Source of the DNA: Pseudomonadota bacterium
Lineage (GTDB): Bacteria > Pseudomonadota > Gammaproteobacteria > Steroidobacterales > Steroidobacteraceae
Length of the DNA stretch: 64,000 nt
Direction of reading: 5' to 3'
NCBI GenBank assembly: GCA_021805865.1
Contig: JAJZDX010000001.1
Coordinates: forward strand, 87,578 to 151,577
The translations under genes and the position numbers were made by a program. This document shows, one piece after another, positions 43,848 to 53,125 of the stretch. How positions within the stretch are numbered: position 1 is the stretch's first letter; each line of letters begins with the position of its first letter. The notes beneath the pieces are model-generated. The model did no database searches. It saw only the letters and a program-made list of their open reading frames with translations, and was not told the DNA's origin.

Positions 43848-45893
43848 ATGAGCAAGATCGATGTGGTGGCCGATGGGGCGATCATCGCAGCGCACTGGCG
43901 GGAGGAGAACTACGTCCATCCGCCGTCAAAATTTCTCGGCCAGGCCTATCTGACCGATGCCGCCGTTTTCGAGCGCTTCTCGGAAGAGAATTTCCCGGAA
44001 TGCTTTCGCGAATACGCCGATCTGCTCGACTGGAAACAGTATTGGCACACCATTCTGGACAGCTCCCGGCCGCCGTTTTTCAAATGGTTCGTGGGCGGCA
44101 AGCTCAACGCCTGCCACAACTGTGTCGACCGGCACCTGGACAAGCACCGCAACAAGACAGCCTTCTACTTCGTGCCCGAGCAGGAGGGCGAGCCGATCAT
44201 CGCCCTCACCTATCAACAGCTGTACCGGCGGGTCAACGAAGTGGCGGCGATGCTGCGGGACTTCTGCGGCCTGAAGCGCGGTGATCGCGTGACGCTGCAC
44301 CTGCCGATGACGCTCGAGCTGCCGATCACGATGCTCGCCTGCGCCCGGCTGGGCGTGATTCATTCGCAGGTGTTCAGCGGCTTCTCCGCTTCCGCTTGCG
44401 CCCATCGCATCGTCGATTCAAAAAGCCGCGTGCTCATCACGATGGATGCGTACCACCGCGGCGGCAAGCTCATCGATCACGGCAAGAAGGCCGAGCCGAC
44501 GGTGGCCGAGGCCGCAAGGGAGGGCGTCGAGATCGAGAAGGTCCTGGTGTGGCGGCGGTATCCGGAGCAATACCGGAGCGAGGCGCCGATGCTGAAGCAG
44601 CGGGACTTCTTTGTCGACGAAGCGCTGGCCGGCTATCGGGGCAAGGAGGTCGTGCCCGAGATCATGGACGCCAACGACACCTTGTTCCTGATGTACACCT
44701 CGGGCACCACCGGCAAACCGAAGGCGGCACAGCACTCGACCGGCGGCTACCTGGCATACGTCGCCGGCACCTCCAAGTACATCGAGGATATTCACCCGGA
44801 GGACGTCTATTGGTGCATGGCCGATGTCGGCTGGATCACGGGGCATTCGTACATCGTGTACGGACCGCTGGCGCTGGCGGCGACCTCGGTGATTTACGAG
44901 GGTGTTCCCACCTTTCCGGACGCCGGCCGCCTCTGGCGCATCGCCGAGGAGCTCGGCGTCAATATTTTCCATACCTCCCCGACGGCAATCCGCGCGCTGC
45001 GCCGCGCAGGGCCCGACACCCCGGCGAGATACAACCACCACTTCAAGCACATGACCACGGTGGGCGAGCCGATCGAGCCGGAGGCCTGGCGTTGGTATTG
45101 GGAGATGGTCGGCAAGCGGGAGGCGGTGATCGTCGATACCTGGTGGCAAACCGAGACCGGCGGGCATCTGTGCTCGACCGTGCCCGGCATCCATCCGATG
45201 AAACCCGGATCGGCCGGACCGGGCGTACCGGGCATCTATCCGGTGATCTACGACGAGAACGGCTGCGAGATCCCGCGCGGCAGCCCGGTGGCGGGCAATA
45301 TCTGCATCCGAAATCCGTGGCCGGGCCGCATGCTCACCATCTGGGGTGATGACGAGCGCTTCGTGAAGACCTACTACTCGCGCTATTGCAAGCCGGACAG
45401 CAAGGACTGGCGCGACTGGCCGTACTTCGCCGGCGATGGTGCGCTGCAGGCGAACGACGGCTACATCCGCATCCTGGGACGCATCGACGATGTCATCAAT
45501 GTGGCCGGCCACCGGCTCGGCACGAAGGAGTTGGAGGCGGCCTGCCTGACCGTGCCGGAAGTGGCGGAAGCGGCCGTGGTCGCCGTACCGGACGAGATCA
45601 AGGGGACCATGCCGGATGTGTACGCCTCACTGCAACCGGGCGTTTTGGGGGACGAGGCGGTGAGCCGCAACATCGCTGCCGCCATCATCGATCAGATCGG
45701 CCCGATCGCCCGCCCGCGCTTCATCTGGCTGGTGCCGGACCTGCCCAAGACCCGCTCGGGCAAGATCATGCGCCGGGTACTGGCCGCGATCTCAACCGGG
45801 CGCGATACCGGCGACGTGACGACACTCGCCAACCCGGAGGTGGTGCAGGAGTTGCGCGAGCTGGTCGCCGAGAAGGTCACCGGTATCGGCTAG
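43848..45893 (+). CDS. acs: Acetyl-CoA synthetase (AMP-forming)
   Basis: A 681-residue ANL-superfamily ligase activating acetate (possibly propionate) through an acyl-adenylate. It has the AMP-binding P-loop YTSGTTGKPKAAQHSTGGYL, WWQTETGGHLCSTVPG, ILGRIDDVINVAGHRLGT (A8 hinge) and the C-terminal lysine in PKTRSGKIMRRVL, the site acetylated in bacterial Acs. ATG 43848 has GGAGAGA upstream; the frame stays open to 43503 but without family similarity. It is some 30 residues longer than typical Acs, partly through an N-terminal extension and an insertion near YCKPDSKDWRDW. No partner genes are adjacent. Confidence 0.93.
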   Translation: MSKIDVVADGAIIAAHWREENYVHPPSKFLGQAYLTDAAVFERFSEENFPECFREYADLLDWKQYWHTILDSSRPPFFKWFVGGKLNACHNCVDRHLDKHRNKTAFYFVPEQEGEPIIALTYQQLYRRVNEVAAMLRDFCGLKRGDRVTLHLPMTLELPITMLACARLGVIHSQVFSGFSASACAHRIVDSKSRVLITMDAYHRGGKLIDHGKKAEPTVAEAAREGVEIEKVLVWRRYPEQYRSEAPMLKQRDFFVDEALAGYRGKEVVPEIMDANDTLFLMYTSGTTGKPKAAQHSTGGYLAYVAGTSKYIEDIHPEDVYWCMADVGWITGHSYIVYGPLALAATSVIYEGVPTFPDAGRLWRIAEELGVNIFHTSPTAIRALRRAGPDTPARYNHHFKHMTTVGEPIEPEAWRWYWEMVGKREAVIVDTWWQTETGGHLCSTVPGIHPMKPGSAGPGVPGIYPVIYDENGCEIPRGSPVAGNICIRNPWPGRMLTIWGDDERFVKTYYSRYCKPDSKDWRDWPYFAGDGALQANDGYIRILGRIDDVINVAGHRLGTKELEAACLTVPEVAEAAVVAVPDEIKGTMPDVYASLQPGVLGDEAVSRNIAAAIIDQIGPIARPRFIWLVPDLPKTRSGKIMRRVLAAISTGRDTGDVTTLANPEVVQELRELVAEKVTGIG

Positions 45894-46005
45894 CCGTCCG
45901 GCGAAGGGTCGGGCTCGCGAGCACCCATTCGAGCCGCTCGGCGTCGCACCGCGGACCACTCGAGGACTTGGCCGTGTGCTTCGCCCGCGGAGGGCGCAGC
46001 ACCCG

Positions 46006-46230
46006 CTACTTCGCGGCGGCAGCGACTCCAGCGGCTGCGTATTTCTTGCGGAACTTGTCCACACGGCCCGCGGTGTCAACGATTTTTTGCTTGCCGGTGT
46101 AGAACGGATGGCAGTTCGAGCACACCTCGATCTGCAGATCGTGCCCCAGCGTGGACTTCGTCTTGAACGAGTTGCCGCAGGAGCAGATGACCGTGATCTC
46201 TTTGTACTCGGGATGGATGGCGGATTTCAT
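46006..46230 (-). CDS. rpmE: Ribosomal protein L31, zinc-binding form
   Basis: A 74-residue L31. [20 protein letters not shown] starts the protein and [17 protein letters not shown] is the family signature; the Cys pairs in CSC and CSNC are the zinc ligands, marking the zinc-dependent (C+) paralogue that cells can swap under zinc starvation. The Ala-rich tail ([11 protein letters not shown]) is slightly long. ATG 46230 is the conserved start; the frame runs on to 46299 without similarity. It stands alone, between acs and hemW. Confidence 0.95.
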   Translation of the reverse strand: MKSAIHPEYKEITVICSCGNSFKTKSTLGHDLQIEVCSNCHPFYTGKQKIVDTAGRVDKFRKKYAAAGVAAAAK

Positions 46231-46720
46231 GGGCGGCTCGGATAGGCTCTTCCCCTGCGCGAGGCGCAGTGGCTCGGCCTGGATTGCCTCAAGGGTCAAA
46301 GGGCGCGAAGTGTAGCCGTACTTTCGGTTGCCCTCAAGTCATCGCCCGAGAGAGCACTGCGGTGCGCCGCACGGATCTGCCGCGACCCGACCCTGCCCGA
46401 GGTAGAACAGATTGTCACTCGGCGTTGTACGCATGTGCCTCGAGAGGCCGGTACGCATTATCCACAAAAGCTGTGGATAACTCTGTGGATCACTTGAACC
46501 GATACCATGCGATTTCGCGGCCATATTGCGGTTTTGTTGCAATGACGAAAAAATGACCAGGATATTACTGCCTTAATCCTCAATGACTTACGCGAACCTC
46601 ATTGAGCAACTTGGCCACATTGAGAGCTAATTCACTCATTTCACGGATACCCGCAGAACGCTGTGAATAAGGACTCACGCGGGAGCCTGCGGAGGATCGA
46701 AAAACCGTTGACAATTTCAA
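46231..46720. other. Intergenic region with DnaA-box cluster
   Basis: 490 bases between hemW and rpmE with no credible gene. The left half carries three DnaA-type boxes (listed separately). The stretch 46540-46670 is more AT-rich than its surroundings, with poly-A (GACGAAAAAATGACC) and two copies of CTCAATGA/CTCATTGA-like sequence (46581 and 46598 area). It must hold the rpmE promoter, which I cannot place confidently. Confidence 0.5.
46458..46492. promoter_or_regulatory. Cluster of three DnaA-box sequences
   Basis: TTATCCACA (46458-46466) is a perfect DnaA box. TGTGGATAA (46472-46480) is its exact reverse complement five bases on. TGTGGATCA (46484-46492) is a one-mismatch third box in the same direction as the second. 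The first two also form a 9-bp inverted repeat. No dnaA, dnaN, gidA or parA gene is close, so a regulatory or DnaA-titration site is more likely than the chromosomal origin. Confidence 0.6.
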
Positions 46721-47932
46721 TTATCCGACGGATTGCGGCGTTTCCGGAAGAAAGCGGGTCAGCACGTCATTCAGGAAACGCAGGCCCAAGGGGCTGGCGC
46801 AATATCGCTTCTCGCCCCGGACGATCAAGCCCTGATCGGCCAGACGTTCCAGCGTCGGCGCCACCGTCTCCCACGCAAGCCCGGTCCGCCGGGTAAACAG
46901 CTGCTCCTCGAAGCCCTCCACCAGCCTCAGGGCATTCAGCATGAACTCGAACGGCAGATCCCCCGCCGGCACGCTCCTGCGATTGCCGGCGCCTTGCCGG
47001 GCGGCCGCGACGTAGCGTCGCGGCTCACGCGGCTGCTCGCTGCGCCATACCTGTCCAGCCGTCGCCAGAGTCAGCTTGCCGTGCGCCCCGGCGCCGATAC
47101 CCAGGTAATCGCCAAACCGCCAGTAGTTCAGGTTGTGCCGGCATCGGCGGCCTGCGGCGGCGTACGCGGACACCTCGTACTGGCTGAACCCGGCCTCGGA
47201 CAGCCGCTCGCGGCACAAGGCCAGCATCTGCTCCACCACCTCCTCGTCCGGCAGCACGGGCCGCCGCCCGGCAAACACCGTGCCGGGCTCGACGGTGAGC
47301 TGGTAGTGCGATACGTGCGCCGGCGCAAGCCGCAGGGCCTCCTCGATATCCCGCACTGCGCCGGCAGCGTCCTGCCCGGGCAGACCGTACATCAGGTCCA
47401 GGTTGAAATTGCCGATGCCGGCGGCGTGCAGCTCCTCTACCGCCCTGAAGGTCTCCGCCGGGGTGTGCACCCGGCCGAGGGCGCTCAGGCGCCCGGCATC
47501 GAAGCTCTGTGCGCCGAGGGACACGCGGTTCACGCCCGCCGCCCGATACTCGGCGAAGCGGCCCCGCTCGATCGTGCCCGGGTTGGCTTCCAGCGTCACC
47601 TCGAGATCGGTGCCAAGGCACAGGTGGCGGCCTGCCGCCTCGAGCACCCGGGCGATGGCGCCCGGGGTGAACAGACTCGGTGTGCCGCCGCCGAGGAAGA
47701 TGCTGATCACCTCCCTGCCGCCGGCCGCCTGCGCCTGCGCCTCGAGATCGGCGGTGAGCGCCTCGAGGTAGGACTGCTCCGCGAACCCTTCTCGAGCCGC
47801 GTAGGAGTTGAAATCGCAATAAGGACACTTGCGAACGCACCAGGGAAAATGCACGTAGAGCGCGAGCGGCGGGGTTTTGAGCAAGGTCAAAGCGGCAAGC
47901 TGCAACGAAATAGTACGAGGAATCTGCGACAT
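46721..47932 (-). CDS. hemW: Radical SAM heme chaperone HemW
   Basis: A 403-residue HemN-like radical-SAM protein. The cluster motif LYVHFPWCVRKCPYCDFNSY (CxxxCxxC) lacks the extra cysteine at the next position that marks the true coproporphyrinogen dehydrogenase HemN; FLGGGTPSLF, LEANPGT, GVNRVSLGAQSFDAG and RRCRHNLNYWRFGDYLGIGA are HemW signatures. It is therefore more likely a heme chaperone than a porphyrin-synthesis enzyme. It is divergent from gltA. In many relatives hemW follows rdgB; here rdgB is fused elsewhere. Confidence 0.92.
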   Translation of the reverse strand: MSQIPRTISLQLAALTLLKTPPLALYVHFPWCVRKCPYCDFNSYAAREGFAEQSYLEALTADLEAQAQAAGGREVISIFLGGGTPSLFTPGAIARVLEAAGRHLCLGTDLEVTLEANPGTIERGRFAEYRAAGVNRVSLGAQSFDAGRLSALGRVHTPAETFRAVEELHAAGIGNFNLDLMYGLPGQDAAGAVRDIEEALRLAPAHVSHYQLTVEPGTVFAGRRPVLPDEEVVEQMLALCRERLSEAGFSQYEVSAYAAAGRRCRHNLNYWRFGDYLGIGAGAHGKLTLATAGQVWRSEQPREPRRYVAAARQGAGNRRSVPAGDLPFEFMLNALRLVEGFEEQLFTRRTGLAWETVAPTLERLADQGLIVRGEKRYCASPLGLRFLNDVLTRFLPETPQSVG

Positions 47933-48094
47933 TTTAGAGCACTCGCGGGTCTCTCTACCCGCCGGTAAGCTTCCCTGCCGTACAGGTACCTTGATTCGCG
48001 GCGCGGACCGTGTAAACCTCGCGATTCCGTTCCCCTGACGCTCGAGTCATCCCCGCTTGGGCGCCGCCCGCTCAACAATGGAAGCGTCCACTGC

Positions 48095-49393
48095 ATGACC
48101 CAGAAAACCATCGAGCTCATCGACCGAGCCACCGACCGCAAGGTGAACCTGCCCGTCCATCCGGGCACGATCGGCCCGTCCGTCATCGACATCGCCGCGC
48201 TCAACAAGGAGTTCGGCCTGTTCACCTATGACCCCGGATTCGGCGGTACCGCCTCGACGGACAGCCGCATCACCTATATCGACGGTGATGCCGGCGTGCT
48301 GCTCTATCGCGGCTATCCCGTCGAGCAGCTTGCCGAAAGAAGCACCTTCACGGAGGTCGCCTACCTGCTTCTGCACGGCGAGCTTCCCTCGCGCAAGCAG
48401 CTCGATGAGTTCACCGGCAGCATCCGTCATCACACGATGATCAACGAATCGCTGCTGCGCTTCTTCCACGGATTTCACTACGACGCGCACCCCATGGCCA
48501 TGGTGTCGGCCGTGGTGGCCTCGATGTCCGCGTTCTACCACGACACGATGGACATCTACAGCGCGCGGCAGCGGGAGATCTTCGCCCACCGCATCATCGC
48601 CAAGATCCCGACGATCGCCGCGGCCGCCCACAAGCACGCGCTCGGCCAGCCGTACGTCTATCCGCGCAACGATCTCGATTACTGCAGCAATCTGCTGCAC
48701 ATGCTTTATGCCGTGCCCTGCGAGCCGTACGAGGTCGATCCGGTCGCCGCCCAGGCGCTCGATCTGCTGTTCGTGCTGCACGCCGATCACGAGCAGAACG
48801 CCAGCACCTCCACCGTGCGCCTGGCGGGCAGCACCGGGACCAACCCCTACGCGGCCATCGCCGCGGGCATCTCGGCACTGTGGGGCCCGGCACACGGGGG
48901 CGCCAATGAGGCAGTGCTCAACATGCTCGAGCAGATCGGCACCGTCGACAACATCCCGAAGTTCCTGGCTCAGGCCAAGGACAAGACCAGCCATGTGCGC
49001 CTGATGGGCTTCGGGCACCGCGTCTACAAGAACTTCGATCCGCGCGCCAAGATCATCCGCGAGATGTGCCACAAGGTGCTGGCGCGCCTCGGCCGCTCGG
49101 ACAATCCGCTCTTCGAGCTCGCGCTGCGGCTGGAGGAAATCGCCCTCCAGGACGAGTATTTCGTCGAGCGCAAGCTCTACCCGAACGTCGATTTCTATTC
49201 GGGCATCATCTACAGCGCAATCGGCATTCCGCGCTCGATGTTCACCGTGATGTTCGCCATCGCCCGCACGGTGGGCTGGGTCGCCCACTGGGCCGAGATG
49301 ATCTCCGATCCCGCCATGCGCATCGGGCGTCCACGGCAGCTGTACACCGGCCCGACCCGCCGCGATTACGTGGAAATCACCAAGCGCGCCTGA
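48095..49393 (+). CDS. gltA: Citrate synthase (type II, hexameric family)
   Basis: A 432-residue TCA-cycle enzyme joining acetyl-CoA and oxaloacetate. The N-terminal beta-domain ([20 protein letters not shown]) is that of the NADH-sensitive gammaproteobacterial type. Active-site elements are [19 protein letters not shown] (His), [18 protein letters not shown] (His) and [17 protein letters not shown] (Asp). It ends [19 protein letters not shown], as in the E. coli enzyme. It is transcribed divergently from hemW and followed by a strong hairpin. Confidence 0.97.
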   Translation: MTQKTIELIDRATDRKVNLPVHPGTIGPSVIDIAALNKEFGLFTYDPGFGGTASTDSRITYIDGDAGVLLYRGYPVEQLAERSTFTEVAYLLLHGELPSRKQLDEFTGSIRHHTMINESLLRFFHGFHYDAHPMAMVSAVVASMSAFYHDTMDIYSARQREIFAHRIIAKIPTIAAAAHKHALGQPYVYPRNDLDYCSNLLHMLYAVPCEPYEVDPVAAQALDLLFVLHADHEQNASTSTVRLAGSTGTNPYAAIAAGISALWGPAHGGANEAVLNMLEQIGTVDNIPKFLAQAKDKTSHVRLMGFGHRVYKNFDPRAKIIREMCHKVLARLGRSDNPLFELALRLEEIALQDEYFVERKLYPNVDFYSGIIYSAIGIPRSMFTVMFAIARTVGWVAHWAEMISDPAMRIGRPRQLYTGPTRRDYVEITKRA

Positions 49394-49417
49394 TCCTGCA
49401 CGACGCAAGGGGCTGAT

Positions 49418-49440
49418 GGGGTTCGCCGCTGGCGAACCCC
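49418..49440 (+). terminator. Hairpin after gltA
   Basis: GGGGTTCGCC-GCT-GGCGAACCCC is a perfect 10-bp GC-rich stem with a three-base loop, 24 bases past the gltA stop. There is no T tract after it, so it is either a Rho-assisted terminator or a 3'-end stabilising structure. Confidence 0.6.
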
Positions 49441-49601
49441 CTCCCAAGAGCGGATCGCCGCAAGCGAAGTGACTCGCCCCGGTCCATCGGGATCGGGCTT
49501 TCAGGCAGCCGCACAGGCTGCGCCGCGCACCCAAGGCGCTCTTCGGGCGGTCTTTCAGCGGACAGTCCGAAGCGCCGCCCCGAAAAGCCGGTCAGATCCG
49601 C

Positions 49602-50249
49602 TCAAGGACACGTTCCGGCGGTGATGTCTTCGGCCGGCTCGCATCGATCGAGCAACGCCTCGACCTCGATCGCGCTCGCACGGCGCATCGGCCGGCCGTC
49701 GACCGGGCTCACCGGCGCCTGGCGGATGCCATCGGGCGGGAAGACCGTGGCCTCGATCGGCTGATCCTCGATCTCGAAGCGCAGCCCCGGACAGGCGAGC
49801 ACCCGCTCCATGCTCATTCGCACGCGCTTCTCGGTGACCTCGTGCTCCACGCCCAGATCGAGCAGCCGCAGGACCACCGACTCGGCGCAATCGGCAAACA
49901 GATGCAGCTGCACGGGTGAGTGCTCCGTCGCGGTCCCGCTCAGCACCGAGCCCACCAGCCGCGGCTCGAACTCTGGCAACCTCCTCATGGCCGCGAGCGC
50001 CGCATGCCGCAGCGCCTGCAGCGACTCGCGATGCACCGTTCCCCCGAAGAGGCGCTGGTAAGCCACCAGCGCCTCTTCGATCTCGGTGTTCTTCGGCAGC
50101 ACCGCCCCCTCGTGCACACCGAATCGCTCGGCCGCCTTGCGCTTGGCCACGAGGAAGTCTCGAATTCCGTGCTCGGCCATGATGCGCGCGGCCTCCTGCG
50201 CCAGCGCGCGGCGAAGGTTCTCGCCGCGGGGTGTCGGACGCTTGGACAT
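49602..50249 (-). CDS. Conserved uncharacterised protein (nucleotidyltransferase-like region)
   Basis: A 215-residue soluble protein. The N-terminal part is helical and basic (RRALAQEAARIMAEHGIRDF, VAKRKAAERFGVHEGAVLPK). The middle LVGSVLSGTATEHSPVQLHL then FADCAESV recalls the G-S-x4-G-T-A pattern of nucleotidyltransferase-fold proteins, but I see no clear paired aspartates, so that link is tentative. The start overlaps the mrcA stop by one base, indicating co-transcription and coupled translation with the peptidoglycan synthase. It may act in envelope or RNA metabolism; not determined. Confidence 0.65.
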   Translation of the reverse strand: MSKRPTPRGENLRRALAQEAARIMAEHGIRDFLVAKRKAAERFGVHEGAVLPKNTEIEEALVAYQRLFGGTVHRESLQALRHAALAAMRRLPEFEPRLVGSVLSGTATEHSPVQLHLFADCAESVVLRLLDLGVEHEVTEKRVRMSMERVLACPGLRFEIEDQPIEATVFPPDGIRQAPVSPVDGRPMRRASAIEVEALLDRCEPAEDITAGTCP

Positions 50250-52699
50250 CAGAATATGGAGGCCGCCGCGCCTTGACTCACAGTCGGCCGCTGCGCGCCG
50301 CTGCCTCCGGGCAGATGGTTGGCCATGAAGACCTCCTCGATGCCGTCGGGGTTCTCGTCACTCACCAGCAGCCCGGTGCGCGGCGAGACGCGCAACCGGA
50401 CGATGCCGGGCGGCTGCGGCCGCCGCCACTGCGGCACGTCCGTGAGCGCCACGCGCATGAAGCGGATCCAGATCGGGAGCGCCACGGCCGCTCCCTGCTC
50501 GCCGTAGCCGAGGCTCTGATTGTCATCGAAGCCGGCCCACACGGTGGCCACGAGATGGGGCGTGAAACCGTTGAACCACGCATTGGTGAAGTTGTTGGTC
50601 GTGCCGGTCTTGCCGGCGATGTCATCGCGCCCGAGGGAGCGGGCGGCCATGCCCGTGCCGAACTGAATGACGCTGCGCATCATGGAGGTCATGATGTAAT
50701 CGTTGTCCACGCTGATCACGCGCGGCGCCATCTGATCGGGCGGCATGTACTGCGCGCCGTCACCGCGCAGTGAGCTCGCCTCGGTGAGCAGCGCCTTGGT
50801 GTTCGCCGCCGGCGTCAGCGTGCTCAGGCTCGCCTTCTGATTGCACCCGTGGCAGGCGATGCGCGGGGTGGCCTGCCAGACCACCTTGCCCGAGGCATTC
50901 ACGATCCGATCGATCAGGAACGGCTTGACGCGGTAGCCCCCGTTGGCGAATACGGCATAGCCGGTCACCATCTGCATCGGCGTCACATCCAGAGAGCCGA
51001 GCGCGAGAGTCAGATTCTGCGGCAGGGTCTTCGGATCGAAGCCGAAGCGGGCGACGTAGCGCGTGACGAATGGAAGGCCGATGGCCCGCAGGATGCGGAT
51101 CGATACCAGATTGATCGAGTGGGCCAGCGCTACGCGCATCCGCACCGGTCCCCCGAACCGATCGCCGTAGTTGACCGGCCGCCAGGTGGTCTCCGAGCCG
51201 AACCCTCCGGTCACCAGCGGCGCATCGAGAAAGGTGCTCGAGGCGGTATAGCCCTGCTGCAGCGCCCCGGAATAGTAGAAGGGCTTGAAGCCCGATCCCG
51301 GCTGGCGCAACGCTTCCGTGGCACGGTTGAACTTGCTGGTAAAGTAGTCGAACCCGCCGACGAGCGCGGCGATCGCCCCGTCGTCGGGGTTGAGGGACAC
51401 CAGGGCGGCCTGCGCCTGCGGCACCTGGGCTAGCTCGGCGGCCTGCCCGTTTTTCCACACGACATACACCACGTCCCCGCGCGAGAGAACGTCTCCAGCG
51501 GTCTTCGGCACGGGTCCCAGTGCGTTTACGCTGTACTCCTTCCGGGCCCAGACCAGGCCGCCCCAGTCGATCCGGGCAAACCCGTGCGAGCGGACGTAAA
51601 CCGTCGCACTCTTGCGGCCGACCCGGGTCACCACGGCGGGTGAGAGCACCCCGATGGGTCCGTACTCGTCCACCAGAGTGTGGAGTTGCGCCGGGGTGAC
51701 CTGGGCGGAAAGGACCGTGCGGCCGATCGGCCCGCGGTAGCCGTGGCGCCGATCATAGGCGATCAGGCCGAGCTGCACGGCCCGTTGGGCGGCTACCTGC
51801 AGCCGCCCATCGACGGTGGTGTACACACGATAGCCGGCGGTCTCGGCCCTCGGGCCGAACCGCTTCAGCACCCTCTGGAGCACCATCTCCGCCACATAGG
51901 GGGCCTGGACCGCGACGCGGGGCGCGTGCAGACGCGCGCCGATGGGCGCATGGTCGGCCGCCTGAGCCTGGGCCGCACTGATGTACCCGAGGTCGAGCAT
52001 GCGCGTCAGCACATAGGAGCGGCGCATCGCCGCCAGATGCGGATGCACGATCGGGTTGTAGAGCGAGGGCGCCTGGACGATGCCGGCCAGGGTGGCCGCC
52101 TCCGCCAGGGTGAGCCGATCGAGCGGCTTGCCATAGTAGGTCTGGGCAGCCGCCGCCACCCCGTAGGCGCGCTCCCCGAAGTAAATGACGTTGAGGTAGA
52201 GCTGGAAGACCTTGTTCTTGGTGAAATGGTGGTCGAGCCGGTAGGCGACGAAGCTCTCCTGGAGCTTGCGCCGCCAGGTCTTGTTCAGCGTCAAGAAGAG
52301 GTTGCGGGCCGCCTCCATGGTGATGGTACTGCCGCCCTGGGCTTTGCGGCCCTCGATCACGTCGACAAGCGTCGCCCGCAGGAGGCTCCCCAGATTGATT
52401 GCCCCCTCCTGGTAGAAGCGGTGGTCCTCGGCGGCCAAAAAGGCCTGGCGCAGCGCCAGGGGCACCTGGTCGAAGCGCACGGGCGTTCGCTGCTCGACCC
52501 CGATTTGCGAGATCAGCCTGCGGCCGACCGTGTAGATCCTCAGCGGTACCTTCAGTTTGACGTGCCGCATCTGGCTCAGCGTCGGCAAGGACGGGTCCAG
52601 ATAGACATAGGTGCAGGCGTAGGCGTAAAGGCCGCCGAGTACGACCAGCACCATACCCGCCACGACGATGGCCGGAATTCGAAATAGCTTCCACTTCAC
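50249..52699 (-). CDS. mrcA: Penicillin-binding protein 1A, bifunctional peptidoglycan synthase
   Basis: An 816-residue class A PBP. One N-terminal helix (PAIVVAGMVLVVLGGLYAYA) anchors it. The glycosyltransferase domain has AFLAAEDHRFYQEGAINLGS, KAQGGSTITMEAARNLF and KNKVFQLYLNVIYFGERAYG. An OB-like insert follows (VGRKSATVYVRSHGFARIDW), typical of PBP1A. The transpeptidase domain has RQPGSGFKPFYYSGAL (SxxK), ALAHSINLVS (SxN) and IAGKTGTTNNFTNAWFNGF (KTG). Translation begins at GTG 52699. Divergence from pilMNOPQ is the standard mrcA arrangement in gammaproteobacteria. Confidence 0.96.
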   Translation of the reverse strand: MKWKLFRIPAIVVAGMVLVVLGGLYAYACTYVYLDPSLPTLSQMRHVKLKVPLRIYTVGRRLISQIGVEQRTPVRFDQVPLALRQAFLAAEDHRFYQEGAINLGSLLRATLVDVIEGRKAQGGSTITMEAARNLFLTLNKTWRRKLQESFVAYRLDHHFTKNKVFQLYLNVIYFGERAYGVAAAAQTYYGKPLDRLTLAEAATLAGIVQAPSLYNPIVHPHLAAMRRSYVLTRMLDLGYISAAQAQAADHAPIGARLHAPRVAVQAPYVAEMVLQRVLKRFGPRAETAGYRVYTTVDGRLQVAAQRAVQLGLIAYDRRHGYRGPIGRTVLSAQVTPAQLHTLVDEYGPIGVLSPAVVTRVGRKSATVYVRSHGFARIDWGGLVWARKEYSVNALGPVPKTAGDVLSRGDVVYVVWKNGQAAELAQVPQAQAALVSLNPDDGAIAALVGGFDYFTSKFNRATEALRQPGSGFKPFYYSGALQQGYTASSTFLDAPLVTGGFGSETTWRPVNYGDRFGGPVRMRVALAHSINLVSIRILRAIGLPFVTRYVARFGFDPKTLPQNLTLALGSLDVTPMQMVTGYAVFANGGYRVKPFLIDRIVNASGKVVWQATPRIACHGCNQKASLSTLTPAANTKALLTEASSLRGDGAQYMPPDQMAPRVISVDNDYIMTSMMRSVIQFGTGMAARSLGRDDIAGKTGTTNNFTNAWFNGFTPHLVATVWAGFDDNQSLGYGEQGAAVALPIWIRFMRVALTDVPQWRRPQPPGIVRLRVSPRTGLLVSDENPDGIEEVFMANHLPGGSGAQRPTVSQGAAASIF

Positions 52700-53125
52700 G
52701 GAACGATGACTCTCTCTACGATGGACCCGGCCCCGCGAACGCGAACCCGCCCCGCCGGAGGCCCTGAGCCCCCATGGTAACGCCCAAGCGAGGGACCGTG
52801 CGTGGCGAGGGAAGTTCTGGGCGCCCCGCCGGGGCCGACCGAAGGCTCACTCCCACATCGCCACCCAGGCGCGCGGGCGCCGTGCCCCGCCACCCTGGAA
52901 GCCTGCCGGCCTCCGCAAGGCCCGCCGGGGGGCGATCTTGGGGGGGGGGGGGGGGCAGGATTCTCGGACGGGTCGCCGTTTCCAGGCCCGGCGCAGCGCC
53001 CGATGCAGGCGGCTCCAGTTTCGTGAGACGGCTCACGTTCAATTTAACCTTCGGCTGCTATATATTGAGAGGAATATTCATGAGGGGTGGCGATTTTCAG
53101 GCGTAAGACCCTGAAAAGGAAAAAA
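52700..53125. other. Divergent mrcA/pilM promoter region
   Basis: About 425 GC-rich bases separating the two operons. It contains a 16-base G tract (listed separately) and, near pilM, an AT-rich patch (TTCAATTTAACC then TATATT at 53061-53066) that is the best candidate for the pil promoter. An eight-codon frame starts at ATG 53080 with AGAGGAA upstream and ends just before pilM; it could be a leader peptide. No other gene is evident. Confidence 0.5.
52940..52955 (+). repeat. Homopolymer tract G16
   Basis: Sixteen consecutive G residues lie about 240 bases upstream of mrcA and 170 upstream of pilM. Runs of this length slip readily during replication, so length variation between cells or strains is expected. 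In the divergent promoter region it could alter spacing of upstream elements or form a quadruplex. Confidence 0.85.

Noticed and set aside
46458..46492. Chromosomal origin oriC
   Set aside because: Only three boxes and no dnaA, dnaN, rpmH or mnmG nearby. Kept as a DnaA-box cluster rather than called an origin.
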